Source: Polyangiaceae bacterium
Lineage (GTDB): Bacteria; Myxococcota_A; Polyangia; Polyangiales; Polyangiaceae
Assembly (NCBI GenBank): GCA_020848455.1
Contig: JADLAB010000163.1
Coordinates: forward strand, 1-64,000
Direction: 5' to 3'
DNA length: 64,000 nucleotides
The notes under the pieces: model-generated
Database searches by the model: none
Told to the model about the DNA's origin: nothing
What the model saw: only the letters and a program-made list of their open reading frames with translations
In this document: positions 7,703 to 16,745 of the stretch, piece by piece
Numbering within the stretch: the first letter of the stretch is position 1
Layout of the letters: every line of letters begins with the position of its first letter
Translations under genes and position numbers: made by a program

Positions 7703-9463
7703 ATGGCGTCGCCCGCGGACTGGGCGTCGGCGAGGGGGCCGGCGCCCGGGCCCCGGCCCGAGCCCCCCGTGCGCGAAGATCCCCTCGACGAGCAGTTGCT
7801 GCACAAGGTCGCCGGGCGCTGGCTCGCGGCGCTCAGCGACGGCTCGAAGGAGCTCGTCGCGCTCTTCGACCCCGACGGCAGCCTCCAGTTCGCCGGCGCG
7901 CCCCACACGGCCGAGGAGCTGCTCGGCTACGGCCCGGCCGAGCTCCTGCGCCTGCTGCCCGCCGAGCTCGTGCACCCGGCGGACGCGGCGCTCGTCGCCG
8001 AGGCCTTCCGCGCCGTGTGCGCCACGCCGGGCGCGCGGCACACCCTGAGCTTCCGCGCGCGCCACAAGGCAGGCCGCTTCGTCGCCGTGCAGGCCACCGC
8101 GGTCAACCGCCTGGGGGACCCCGTCGTGCGCTCCGTGGTCGTGTTCGCGCGCGCGGCCGCGAGCACGGTCGCGGGCTCGGAGGTCGGCGATCGCGCCAGC
8201 TTCGTCGAGGTGCTGAACGGCACCGTCCGGCGCGCCCAGCTCCGGCCCGCCCAGGGCTTCGCGGTGCTGGTCATCGAGCTCGAGCGGTATCGGATGCTGC
8301 TCGGGAGCTACGGCGCGGCGGTCGCGCGCGGCGTGACCGAGGAGGTGACCCGGCGCCTCCTGCCGCTGCTCCGGCCGCAGGACCGGCTGGCGCAGCTCGC
8401 GGACAACGAGTTCGCGCTCCTGCTCGACGGCACCGCCGACCACGAGCGCGCCGCCGAGCTCGTCGAGCGCATCCAGCAGGCGGTGTCGCAGCGCATGCAG
8501 GTGGGGGGCAAGGAGATCACGACGGCCGCCATCGTCGGCATCGCCACGAGCGAGCGGCGCTACGAGCGCGCCGAGGAGGTGCTGCGCGACGCGGGCGTGG
8601 CGCTGAACCGCGCCCGCTCACAGGGGCGCCGGCAGCGGGCCGTGTTCCGCACCCAGATGCGCCTCGAGGACGCCGCGTACATGGCCCTCTTGGCCGAGCT
8701 CAATGCGGCGCTCCACAACGACGAGTTCCGCGTCCACTACCAGCCGGTGGTGTCGCTCACCACGCGCTCGCTCGTCGGCTTCGAGGCCCTGGTGCGCTGG
8801 TACCACCCGACGCGCGGCATCGTCGCGCCGAGCGAGTTCATCGCCGTCGCCGAGGACACCGGCCTCATCCAGGCGCTCGGCGAGCGCGTGCTGACGGTCG
8901 CGTGCCGCCAGATGGCGCAGTGGCACCGCCGCCACCGCGGGGTGCCGCCTCCGTACGTGAGCGTCAACCTGTCGGCCAAGCAGGTGGTCGAGGAGCGCAT
9001 CGGCGACACCATCCTCGGCATCCTCGGCGAGAGCGAGCTCGACCCGAGCAAGCTCTGCCTGGAGCTCACCGAGAGTGCCGTGCTCGAGAGCCAGGAGGCC
9101 GCGGCGAGCATGATCGCGCGCCTGCGGCGCCACGGCGTGCGGCTCGCGCTCGACGATTTCGGCACGGGCTACGCCTCGTTCAGCTACCTGCAGAAGCTGC
9201 CCTACGATGCGCTCAAGATCGACCGCTCGTTCGTGCGCCAGCTCGGCGACGGTCAGCGCCGCGACGACCGCGCCATCGTCCACGCGATCGTCGTGCTGGC
9301 GCACAACCTCAACATGGAGGTCGTGGCCGAGGGCGTCGAGACGCCCGAGCAGGCTGCCGTCGTGCACGGGCTCGCCTGCGAGTACGCCCAGGGCTATGCC
9401 TTCGCGCGCCCGCTCGACGCGCTCGCGGCCGAGGCGCTCATCGTGGCGCGGCATCGCTTCTAG
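7703..9463 (+). CDS. PAS-GGDEF(degenerate)-EAL cyclic-di-GMP phosphodiesterase
   Basis: The protein has 586 aa. An N-terminal PAS-like sensor (about residues 35-150) precedes a GGDEF domain whose active-site loop reads ADNEF at residues 233-237, so cyclase activity is unlikely. The EAL domain (about 325-580) keeps its catalytic set: EAL at 361-363, VNLSAKQ, LELTESAV, LDDFGTGYASFSYLQ, LKIDRSFV, VVAEGVET and QGYAFARPL. From these motifs I infer a cyclic-di-GMP hydrolase modulated by PAS input and possibly by GTP binding to the degenerate GGDEF. It has no membrane segments. The stop codon is the first three bases of interspersed repeat copy B. Confidence 0.92.
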   Translation: MASPADWASARGPAPGPRPEPPVREDPLDEQLLHKVAGRWLAALSDGSKELVALFDPDGSLQFAGAPHTAEELLGYGPAELLRLLPAELVHPADAALVAEAFRAVCATPGARHTLSFRARHKAGRFVAVQATAVNRLGDPVVRSVVVFARAAASTVAGSEVGDRASFVEVLNGTVRRAQLRPAQGFAVLVIELERYRMLLGSYGAAVARGVTEEVTRRLLPLLRPQDRLAQLADNEFALLLDGTADHERAAELVERIQQAVSQRMQVGGKEITTAAIVGIATSERRYERAEEVLRDAGVALNRARSQGRRQRAVFRTQMRLEDAAYMALLAELNAALHNDEFRVHYQPVVSLTTRSLVGFEALVRWYHPTRGIVAPSEFIAVAEDTGLIQALGERVLTVACRQMAQWHRRHRGVPPPYVSVNLSAKQVVEERIGDTILGILGESELDPSKLCLELTESAVLESQEAAASMIARLRRHGVRLALDDFGTGYASFSYLQKLPYDALKIDRSFVRQLGDGQRRDDRAIVHAIVVLAHNLNMEVVAEGVETPEQAAVVHGLACEYAQGYAFARPLDALAAEALIVARHRF

Positions 9464-9580
9464 ACGGAAGCTCGGCTCCAGCATGCCTGTGGCTTCTGGC
9501 TACGGGCCGGCTTCGGGCGCAGAGGCCGCGGCGTGGTTCCCCGTGGCCTCCCGCCCTCCCAGCCGAAGCCTGGAGCCTTG
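9461..9580 (+). repeat. Interspersed intergenic repeat, copy B, starting at a stop codon
   Basis: The element starts with the TAG stop of the EAL gene. Its first 25 bp match the start of copy D (44200) at 22 positions. Its right end carries GAAGCCTGGAGCC, the inverse of the left-end GGCTCCAG...GGCTTC, so the copy is loosely palindromic. A central imperfect stem pairs GAGGCCGCGG with CCGTGGCCTC. No gene is seen in 9464-9701. Confidence 0.7.
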
Positions 9581-9701
9581 AGCCCGTCGCCCGTGTCGGC
9601 CTACCGTTTCGTGCGAAGCGGGTCGGGCCGAGCCCGGTGCTGGAACGGACCGGTGACCGGTGCGTCCCCGTCGGGAGCACGGCAGGAGCGGAGGAGGAGA
9701 G

Positions 9702-10787
9702 ATGGACCCAGGCAACGCCACGCAGAGCCTCGAGCTCGTCCGCGACCGCGCCGCCGCCGTGGGCCCGCTGTTGCGCGCGGCGCTCCTCGGCTGGGACGAG
9801 GGGCTCGTGCCCGCCGGCGCGGCCCGTCGCGACTTCGTCTGCACCGGCGCGGGTGCCTCCGAGGGGCCGGCGCGCTTCCTCGTGGCGCTGTGCCGGCGGC
9901 ACCTCGGCGTGCGCGCGCACTTCGCGCCGCTCAGCGCCTTCGCCGCGCCGAACGAGCTGCTCCGCGGCGACGCGCTCGTCGTGTTCTCGCAGGGCCTCTC
10001 GCCGAACGCGCGCCTCGCGCTCGGACACGCCGGCGACTACGCGCTCACGGTGCTGTTCACCTCCGTGGCGCCCGACGCGGCGGCGCCCGAGTCGGATCCG
10101 AGCGGCGTCGGCTTCCGCTTGCTCGGGCGGCGTGGGCGCGTGGCGGTGCTGCCGCCCGCGAGCGAGGCGCGCATGCTGGTGCGGCTGTCCGGCCCCGCCG
10201 TCGCGACGCTCGGGGCGCTGCTGTTCGCGGCCGATCTCGCCCGGGGGCGCGGGCGGCCGCTCTTCGACGCCTTGCCGGACCTGCCGCGCCTGATCGGCGC
10301 GGCGCGCCGCCGGGTGCGCGGCGAGCTCGCGGCGCTCGCCGACGAGCTGCCGTTCCCGCGCGTCGCCTTCGTGGCCGCGGCCGGCTACGGCGAGTACTGC
10401 CACGGCCTGCGCTGGAAGCTGCTCGAGGGGCTCGGGCTGCCCGATCCGCCCGTGTGGGACGTGCTGCAGATCGTGCACGGACCGCTGCAGCAGTTCTACG
10501 ACGAGCGCCTGCTCGTGGTGACGCTCGAGAGCGCCGGCCGACCGCGCGAGCGGCCGCTGTTCGACCGGCTGGCGCAGGTGCTCGTGCCCGGCCGTCACCG
10601 GCTGCTCCGCCTCGAGGCCCGGGCGGAGCCGCCCTTCTCGTGGTTCGAGCACGACGCGCTCTGCAACGCGCTGCTCGTCAAGTGGCTCGAGAAGTCCCCG
10701 CGCGACCTCATCGACTGGCCGGGCAAGGACGCGGACGGGCCGCTCTACTGCCTCGAGCCCGGCGCGCTCGCGCGCCCGAAGCCCTGA
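9702..10787 (+). CDS. SIS (sugar isomerase) domain protein
   Basis: The ATG at 9702 follows a strong GGAGGAGGAG ribosome-binding site and gives 361 aa. SIS-like features are CTGAGASEGPARFL near residue 47, then FSQGLSPNARLAL, the usual phosphosugar-binding Ser-rich turn, and a second half with FVAAAGYGEYCHGLRWKLLE and QIVHGPLQQFYDE, as in the duplicated SIS units of GlmS-type isomerases. A catalytic aminotransferase domain is absent, so it may be a phosphosugar binder or isomerase of unknown substrate. Assignment rests on motif resemblance only. The stop codon is the first triplet of repeat copy C. Confidence 0.65.
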   Translation: MDPGNATQSLELVRDRAAAVGPLLRAALLGWDEGLVPAGAARRDFVCTGAGASEGPARFLVALCRRHLGVRAHFAPLSAFAAPNELLRGDALVVFSQGLSPNARLALGHAGDYALTVLFTSVAPDAAAPESDPSGVGFRLLGRRGRVAVLPPASEARMLVRLSGPAVATLGALLFAADLARGRGRPLFDALPDLPRLIGAARRRVRGELAALADELPFPRVAFVAAAGYGEYCHGLRWKLLEGLGLPDPPVWDVLQIVHGPLQQFYDERLLVVTLESAGRPRERPLFDRLAQVLVPGRHRLLRLEARAEPPFSWFEHDALCNALLVKWLEKSPRDLIDWPGKDADGPLYCLEPGALARPKP

Positions 10788-10979
10788 GCCTGGATTTCGC
10801 GCTGCGCGCGAGGCCACGGGCTCCCGGGCTCCAGGCTCCAGACTTCAGGCGGGATTCGGTCCGGGCGACCGATCCCGAGGTCGCCCGGACGGTGACTTCG
10901 CGGCCGTCGGCGCGGATGGCTCCCCGAAGCCTGTAGCCGGCAGTCTGGAGCCTTCTGCGCGCGCGAGATCGAGGCTGAG
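10785..10979. repeat. Interspersed intergenic repeat, copy C, with inverted ends
   Basis: The element starts at the SIS-gene TGA (TGAGCCTGGATTTCGCGC) and ends near 10979 with the inverse form (GCGCGAGATCGAGGCTGAG), giving imperfect terminal inverted repeats. Inner arms carry GGCTCCAGACTTC on the left and AGTCTGGAGCC on the right. It fills most of the gap between two convergent genes and has no coding capacity, which resembles a MITE or a REP-like element. Confidence 0.75.
10859..10890. terminator. Perfect 12-bp hairpin between convergent genes
   Basis: GTCCGGGCGACC and GGTCGCCCGGAC form an uninterrupted 12-bp stem with an 8-nt loop in the centre of repeat copy C. It is placed to act as a bidirectional terminator between the SIS and cytochrome genes. 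No U-tract is present on either side. Confidence 0.5.
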
Positions 10980-11006
10980 CGCGGTCGCTCGCGGCCGGTG
11001 GGGCCG

Positions 11007-12038
11007 CTACGGCCGGGCCGGATCGTGCTGCCGTGTGCTCATCGCGCGAAAGTAGGCGACGAGCCCGTCGAGATCGGCCTCCGTGAGCGCCGGGTGACTC
11101 GGCATGTTGCTGTAGCGGAAGGTGCGCGGGTCGCGGATGTAGGCCTTGATCTGGTCGACCGGCCGGTAGTCCACGATGCTCCGCGGCACGTTGAGGTCGG
11201 GGCCGATGCGCCCACCCTGCTGGTTGATGGCGTGGCAGCGGATGCACTGCTCCCGGAAGATCGCGAAGCCGGCGAGGGCGGCCGAGCCCTCGGGCTCGCC
11301 CTTCGGCACGGTGAGCGGGAAGGTGTCTTCGAAGCTCGCGACCTCGATGGTGGCGAGCTGCCAGGGGCGCGGGTAGGATTCGAGATCTTGCTGCCCGGGC
11401 TTGCGCCACACGAGGTAGAACGGGCCCGGGTTGGCGCGCTGCGGGCCGATGGGCTCCCAGCCCGGCACGTCCACGTCGGCGATGGCCACGTACGCCCCGC
11501 CCTCGAGCAGCTTCTCGCCCGCGATGGGCACGGTGAAGCCGTCGCGCGCCCGCAGCACGAACTGCTCGCGGCGCAGATCCAGGCCCTCGCCCGCGAAGCC
11601 GACCGCGAGCAGGGCGCCGAGCTCGAGCGCGCGGAAGGTCTTCTGGCGCTGGTAGTAGGCGTCGTAGGCGCTCCACTCCTCGGGCTTCACGGCCGCGACG
11701 AGGGCAGCCATGTCGAGCCGGCGAACCAGCTTGCCGCGGTTCCGGAGCTCGAGCGCGCCCGGACCGAGAGGCTCGGGCTCGGCGCTCGCCGCACCGCTCG
11801 CGGTGCCGCTCGCGGTGCGCGGCCCCTCCGGCGTCGCGGTCGCGGGGCGCGGGGTGGCGGTGGCGCTCGGCGTCGCCGATCCGGGCGGCGTGGCGCTCGC
11901 GCCGGTCCCGCGGGTCGTCGGGCCGGACGACGCCGGTCGCTCGTGTCGCGGCGGCGCGGGCTCGTCGCAGGCAGCGAGCGCGAGCGCGGCCGCGAGCAGG
12001 GCGGCGGTGCGGCGCGCACCCTCGGCCCGCCGGCTCAC
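11007..12038 (-). CDS. Lipoprotein with a molybdopterin-domain-like fold and C-terminal cytochrome c
   Basis: The GTG at 12038 overlaps the upstream stop by 4 bp and gives 343 aa. A signal ends in a lipobox LALAACDE, followed by a long Ala/Pro/Ser/Thr linker. Residues 95-235 (LVRRLDMAAL, FVLRARDGFTVPI, GGAYVAIADVDVPGW, PGPFYLVWRK) resemble the oxidoreductase molybdopterin-binding fold without evident cofactor residues. A class I cytochrome c follows, with the haem motif Cys265-Ile-Arg-Cys268-His269 and a likely Met ligand in SNMPSHP. The protein probably shuttles electrons at a membrane surface. It is translationally coupled to an integral membrane protein, a likely partner. Confidence 0.8.
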   Translation of the reverse strand: MSRRAEGARRTAALLAAALALAACDEPAPPRHERPASSGPTTRGTGASATPPGSATPSATATPRPATATPEGPRTASGTASGAASAEPEPLGPGALELRNRGKLVRRLDMAALVAAVKPEEWSAYDAYYQRQKTFRALELGALLAVGFAGEGLDLRREQFVLRARDGFTVPIAGEKLLEGGAYVAIADVDVPGWEPIGPQRANPGPFYLVWRKPGQQDLESYPRPWQLATIEVASFEDTFPLTVPKGEPEGSAALAGFAIFREQCIRCHAINQQGGRIGPDLNVPRSIVDYRPVDQIKAYIRDPRTFRYSNMPSHPALTEADLDGLVAYFRAMSTRQHDPARP

Positions 12039-12757
12039 GGCGCCTCCGGGGCCGGCGGCCGCGGCCCGACCGGGCGCAGCGTCCCGAGGGCGGGCGGCGC
12101 GGCGAAGAACGCGAAGGGCAGGAAGAGGCAGTAGTACATGGCGTTGGGGATCAGGCGCAGGAGGAAGCCCGCGTCGACGCCGAGCAGGATCACGACGTCG
12201 GCGAGCGCCCAGAGGACGTATTGCACGAGCTCGAAGAGCGTGAGCCGCGTGAGCCAGCGCGCCACCGCGGGGTCGCTCGGTCGCACGCGCGGCAGCCACA
12301 GGACCAGCACGCCGAGCGCGAGCGCGGCGAACAGGAGCTCGTAGGTGAGGAACACGGGCCGACCGGTCGTGTAGACGTCCGGGAAGAGCTTCTGCGGCAC
12401 GATCGACGCGAGGGGCACGACCAGGGCGAACGCGAGCGCCCGGAGGGCCACCCCGGCGGCGGCCGTTCGGCCGAGCGCGGTCTCGGCGTGGCGCCGACCG
12501 AAGCGCCCGAGGAGCAGGAAGTAGCGGTAGTCGCCGAGCACCACGAAGGCGATGGCGACCCACTGCGCGGCCGGCTGGCCGTGGGCGGGCGACAGATCGC
12601 TCGTCAGCCAGGCGTCGCCCAGGATCTCGACCAGGAACACGAGCGTGAAGCCCGCGAGAAAGGAGAGCTTGCGCCAGGCGAGCAGGGCGAACACGGCGCC
12701 GCACGCCCAGAACGCCGCCGGCTGCTGCCACAGGCTCGTGTAGATGGCTTCGAACAC
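12035..12757 (-). CDS. Polytopic membrane protein coupled to the cytochrome c lipoprotein
   Basis: With the GTG start at 12757 the product has 240 aa and about seven hydrophobic segments (for example AFWACGAVFALLAW, SFLAGFTLVFLVEI, WVAIAFVVLGDYRYFLLL, FLTYELLFAALALGVLVLW, LVQYVLWALADVVILLG, AMYYCLFLPFAFFA). Conserved-looking polar residues within helices include Glu and Asp in VEILGD and LGDYRY. No family is recognised. A 4-bp overlap with the cytochrome gene suggests the two work together, perhaps as membrane anchor or electron-transfer partner. Upstream frames reaching further are antisense to the deacetylase gene and were rejected. Confidence 0.75.
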   Translation of the reverse strand: MFEAIYTSLWQQPAAFWACGAVFALLAWRKLSFLAGFTLVFLVEILGDAWLTSDLSPAHGQPAAQWVAIAFVVLGDYRYFLLLGRFGRRHAETALGRTAAAGVALRALAFALVVPLASIVPQKLFPDVYTTGRPVFLTYELLFAALALGVLVLWLPRVRPSDPAVARWLTRLTLFELVQYVLWALADVVILLGVDAGFLLRLIPNAMYYCLFLPFAFFAAPPALGTLRPVGPRPPAPEAP

Positions 12758-12928
12758 GCGGAGTCCCTCTCGCCCGGCGCTGCGCGGAGCGCCGACCCGT
12801 CGGGTCGTAGTACGGTTCGCGTGCCCGAGGAATGCCGAGCTCGCGAGCCCCGGTCGGCGGACGGCCGCGGCGTCGCGGCGTCGCGGCGCGGGTTGGCGTC
12901 CGAGGCCTCCGGTCGTACCCTCTGCGCG

Positions 12929-14674
12929 ATGTCCCGCCGCCTGCGCGCCGGTGCCCTGACCCCGCGCGTCGGCGGTCCGTGGGCGCTCGCGCTCGGCCTC
13001 GTGGGGGCGCTCGGCTGCGGTGGGCCGAGCGGCACCTCGAGCGCCGCCGAGCCGAGCGCGGCCGCCCGTGCGGAGGCGCCCGGCGCCTCGGGCGGCGGGG
13101 GGGCAGCCGAGGGCGCGGGGCCGCTCCTTGGCGGCCCGAGCGGCGTCGCCGACGAGGAGCTCGTGGCCGGGGCGTCGCTGCTCGGCCCCGAGCCGCGCTC
13201 GAGCGCGGGTGCCCGGAGCGCGGGCGCCCCGACGGCGAGCGCCGTCGCATCGGGTGGGCCCGCGGCGGGCCCGGCCGGGCCCGAGCCCGAGGCCTCCGAG
13301 GCGCGGGCCGAGCCGGCGGCCGCGCTGCCCCCGATCGAGACCCTGCGCTACCGGGCGCGGCTCGACCTCACGCGCGGCCCGCTCTACCTCACCGGCTCCT
13401 TCGACGGCAGCCAGCGCTTCGGGATGTGGAGCGAGACGCTCGCCTTCGCGCGGCGCCTGCGCGCCGCGTACGGCAAGCCCGTGCATTTCACCTACTTCGT
13501 CAACAGCTGCTACTACGACCCGCACGTGCGGGGCTCGCAGATCGGCCGCGCGGAGAGTGCCGAGGAGGTGCTGGTGCGCCGTGCGCTCACCCAGCAGGCC
13601 CTGAACGAGGGGCACGAGATCGGCAACCACAGCGTCCGGCACCGCGACGGGAGCCGCTTCAGCGAGGCCGAGTGGCGCGCGGAGATCGCCGAGTTCGACG
13701 CGGTGATGCAGGCGCAGCTGTTCGTGCCGGTGCCGAACGCCGCGGGCGAGCCCGGCTTCGTGTTCCCGCGTTTCGCACCGCTCGAGGGAGCGGCGCCCGG
13801 CGCGACCGGCGCGACCTGCGCCGTCGACGCGGACTGCGCCTCGCACCGCTGCCTGCCGCTCACGCCCGAGGCTGCGTTCTGCACCGAGCCGTGCAACAGC
13901 CGCCGCCCCTGCCCGGCGGGCACGGTGTGCGGCACGCCCGCCTTCCGCGACGACACCGACGCGTGCGTCCCCGTGCCGCGCTACCCCGTCGTGCACCGCG
14001 GCATCGAGATGTTCGACGCCCGCGGTGTGCCGAACCCCGCGCACCCCGACCTCGTGCGCTACGCGATGAAGGGCTTCCGCGCGCCGAACCTCGGCTACAA
14101 CGACGCTCTCTTGCGCGTGCTCGGGGAGCGGCACTACCGCTACGACGCGAGCCAGGTGTACGAGCCGGGCCTGCCCCTGCTCATGATCCCGCCGGGGCGC
14201 GACAGGCCCATCCTCGGCTTCGGGCTCAGCGCGTACCCGGGCACGCCCATCATGCCGATGGATTTCAACTACTACCGCGCGGGGCGCGACGGCGCCCGCA
14301 TGCAGGCCGACTACGAGTCGAACATCCTCCAGGCGTACCCGACCCGGACGCCGTGGGCGATCGGCCACCACTTCGCCACGTGGCGCGCGGGCGAGTACTG
14401 GCGCGCGATGCAGCACGCCCTCGAGCTCGCGGCGCGCGGCTGCCCGGACGCGAGCGAGGGCGGCGGCGGTGGACCGCGCTGTCCCGACGTCGAGCTCGTC
14501 TCGTACGCGGAGCTCTACGCGCGCCTGCGGGCCGTCGCCCGGGCGGCGCGCGAGGCGAAGATGGCTGCCGCCTCGGCCTCGGCGTCGAGCGCGGGAGCGC
14601 CGCCCGCGCCGTCCGCGTCGGCACCTCCGGCACCGGCGCCGGCGGCACCACCCGCGTCGTCTCCCGGCGGGTAG
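12929..14674 (+). CDS. NodB-like polysaccharide deacetylase-family lipoprotein
   Basis: The 581-aa product has a signal with lipobox GALGCGG, then about 100 residues of Ser/Ala/Gly/Pro linker. Residues about 145-245 look like the NodB homology region: LTGSFDGSQ with Asp159, FTYFVNSCYYDP and HEIGNHSVRH with the metal-binding His234-S-x-x-His238. The canonical second Asp of TFDDG is replaced (FDGS), so activity is uncertain. An insert of about 45 residues carries eight Cys (CAVDADCASHRC, CTEPCNSRRPC), a small disulfide-rich module common in myxobacterial surface proteins. The later part (FRAPNLGYNDALLRVL, YDASQVYEPG) fits the end of a NodB barrel. The C-terminus is a Ser/Ala/Pro tail. Confidence 0.75.
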   Translation: MSRRLRAGALTPRVGGPWALALGLVGALGCGGPSGTSSAAEPSAAARAEAPGASGGGGAAEGAGPLLGGPSGVADEELVAGASLLGPEPRSSAGARSAGAPTASAVASGGPAAGPAGPEPEASEARAEPAAALPPIETLRYRARLDLTRGPLYLTGSFDGSQRFGMWSETLAFARRLRAAYGKPVHFTYFVNSCYYDPHVRGSQIGRAESAEEVLVRRALTQQALNEGHEIGNHSVRHRDGSRFSEAEWRAEIAEFDAVMQAQLFVPVPNAAGEPGFVFPRFAPLEGAAPGATGATCAVDADCASHRCLPLTPEAAFCTEPCNSRRPCPAGTVCGTPAFRDDTDACVPVPRYPVVHRGIEMFDARGVPNPAHPDLVRYAMKGFRAPNLGYNDALLRVLGERHYRYDASQVYEPGLPLLMIPPGRDRPILGFGLSAYPGTPIMPMDFNYYRAGRDGARMQADYESNILQAYPTRTPWAIGHHFATWRAGEYWRAMQHALELAARGCPDASEGGGGGPRCPDVELVSYAELYARLRAVARAAREAKMAAASASASSAGAPPAPSASAPPAPAPAAPPASSPGG

Positions 14675-14837
14675 GCCCTGCTTCGTCTCGCCCGGGCACC
14701 GCCCTGGCGGCTCGCGCCGTCACGGGTCGCCGGCGAATCCGAGTGCGACCTGCGGCCGGGCAGGTGGGGCGAGGGAGGAATGTGTGGACGCTGGCCCGAG
14801 CGGGCGGATATCTTCCTGAGCTAGCGGATCTTGTCCG

Positions 14838-16736
14838 ATGTTCAGCGCCGAAGTCGCATTCGAGTCGATCTCCGGGCTTGAGGTCCGGAGCTTCCACGTC
14901 CACGAAGCCATCTCGGCGCCCTTCGAGGTGCGCGTGATCCTGCGATCGCGCGACCCGGCGGTCGACCTCGTGGCGCCCCTCGGCAAGGGCGCCGTCTTCG
15001 CGCTCCGCTCCGACAAGCTCGGCGGCGCGCTGCAGACGCGCGTCTGGACCGGGGTGTGCCGCCACATCGAGCAGCTCTCCGCCGACCCCACGGGCGAGTC
15101 GGTGTACCTCGCCCACCTCGTGCCCGAGCTGTGGCTGCTCACCCTGCGCGAGGGCTGCCGCATCTACCAGCACAAGACCGTGCCGCAGATCGCGCAGGCC
15201 CTGTGCGAGGAGTGGGGCATCAAGCCCAAGCTGAAGCTGTCGCTTGAGCACCCGCCGCTCGAGTACGTCACGCAGTACGGCGAGACCGATCTCGCCTTTT
15301 TCTCGCGCATCCTCGAGCGCGCCGGCCTGAGCTACTACTTCGAGCACGTCGACGACGGCACGACCACGCTCGTCGTGTGCGACGAGCCCGCGGCCGGCAA
15401 GGCGAGCATGGTGCTGCCGTACCGCGACAAGCCGATGGCGACGGACGTCGTCTTCGCCACGCAGCTCCGGCTGTCGCACCGGGTGCGTCCGGGCCGCGTG
15501 ACCATCCGCGACTTCGATTTCCGGGGCAAGGTCGACTTCAAGCTCCTCGGGGAGTCGCCGAAGGCGGCCGCGCCCGAGGACAAGTACGAGCTCTACAGCT
15601 ACGACCCGGGCGCGTTCCTCATCGAGACCGGCGGCCCGGGCGGCGCGCCCTCCGACGACCAGGGCACGGCGCGCCACGTGGCCGGGCACGGTGCGAAGCT
15701 CGCGCAGCGCGCGCTCGAGGCGGCGCGGCGCGGCAAGCGGCTCGTGTCGATGCGGGTCGGGTCGGTCGACGTGGCGCCCGGCATCTTGCTCGCGGTCGAG
15801 GGCTACCCGCGCGACGACGTGGACGAGGGCGACGTCTTGCTCGTCACCGAGACGTGGCTCCACGGCGCGGACGGCGACGAGTGGGTGTTCGCGGCCGAGA
15901 CCGCCTTCGCGGCCGACCCCTTCCAGCCGGTGTGGCAGACCCCGAAGCCGCGCATCCGGGGTCTGCAGAGCGCCGTCGTGGTCGGCCCGCCCGGCGAGCG
16001 CGAGATCTACACCGACGAGTTCGGGCGCGTGCGCGTGCAGTTCCACTGGGACCGCGAGGGCAAGCTCGACGACCACAGCTCGTGCTGGCTCAGGGTGAGC
16101 CAGGCCTGGGCGGGCAGCGGCTTCGGCACGATGCACATCCCGCGCATCGGCGAGGAGGTCTGGGTGGCCTTCTTCGAGGGCGACCCCGATCTACCGGTCG
16201 TCGTCGGCCGGGCGCACAACGCGCGCGAGATCGTGCCGTACGCCCTGCCCACCCACCAGACGCGCTCGACTTGGCGCAGCGACTCGACGCCCAAGAGCGA
16301 CGGCTACAACGAGATCCGCTTCGAGGACGCGCGCGGCAGCGAGCACATCTACGTGCAGGCGCAGCGCAACCTCGTCGCGCTCGTCAAGCACGACGAGACC
16401 GAGCGCACCGGCAAATCGCGCATGATCGTGGTGGGCGAGAACCGCGGCTCCACCGTGGGGCAGAGCGACTCGCTGCTGGTCGGCGAGAAGTACAGCGTGC
16501 AGATGATCACGCCGCCGAAGGAGGAGGAGCTCAAGATCGGCGGCCAGCAGCAGCCGGACATCACGCCGCTGCCGACCAAGCTCGAGATCGTCCACGACAA
16601 GATCGCCGTGACGACCGGTCCCGCCAGCCTGACCATCGACACGAAGGACGTGGTGCTCGAGTGCAAGGGTAGCATCGGCATCAAGGCCAAGAACGTCATC
16701 GTCGAAGGCGGCCCCAACGTGCTCATCAACTCCTGA
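14838..16736 (+). CDS. vgrG: Type VI secretion spike protein VgrG (copy 1)
   Basis: VgrG trimers form the tip of the T6SS needle. The 632-aa product has the gp27-like N-terminal half (residues 1-370, with VWTGVCRHIEQL, LVPELWLLTLREGCRIYQ and VTQYGETDLAFFSRILE), then the gp5 OB domain near 390-460 (TDEFGRVRVQFHWDREG, SSCWLRVSQAWAG, IPRIGEEVWVAFFEGDPD, VVVGRAHNA). A C-terminal beta-helix blade ends with VIVEGGPNVLINS. It has no extra C-terminal domain, so it is a structural spike. The PAAR gene begins 9 bp downstream. The 163 bp upstream (14675-14837) probably hold the island promoter, but I cannot identify its elements. Confidence 0.96.
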   Translation: MFSAEVAFESISGLEVRSFHVHEAISAPFEVRVILRSRDPAVDLVAPLGKGAVFALRSDKLGGALQTRVWTGVCRHIEQLSADPTGESVYLAHLVPELWLLTLREGCRIYQHKTVPQIAQALCEEWGIKPKLKLSLEHPPLEYVTQYGETDLAFFSRILERAGLSYYFEHVDDGTTTLVVCDEPAAGKASMVLPYRDKPMATDVVFATQLRLSHRVRPGRVTIRDFDFRGKVDFKLLGESPKAAAPEDKYELYSYDPGAFLIETGGPGGAPSDDQGTARHVAGHGAKLAQRALEAARRGKRLVSMRVGSVDVAPGILLAVEGYPRDDVDEGDVLLVTETWLHGADGDEWVFAAETAFAADPFQPVWQTPKPRIRGLQSAVVVGPPGEREIYTDEFGRVRVQFHWDREGKLDDHSSCWLRVSQAWAGSGFGTMHIPRIGEEVWVAFFEGDPDLPVVVGRAHNAREIVPYALPTHQTRSTWRSDSTPKSDGYNEIRFEDARGSEHIYVQAQRNLVALVKHDETERTGKSRMIVVGENRGSTVGQSDSLLVGEKYSVQMITPPKEEELKIGGQQQPDITPLPTKLEIVHDKIAVTTGPASLTIDTKDVVLECKGSIGIKAKNVIVEGGPNVLINS

Positions 16737-16745
16737 GTCCTGCCT

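Noticed and set aside
14675..14837. A T6SS-specific promoter or regulator site before vgrG1
   Set aside because: Only weak direct repeats (GCGGAT) were seen; none matched a sigma-54 or other recognised consensus.
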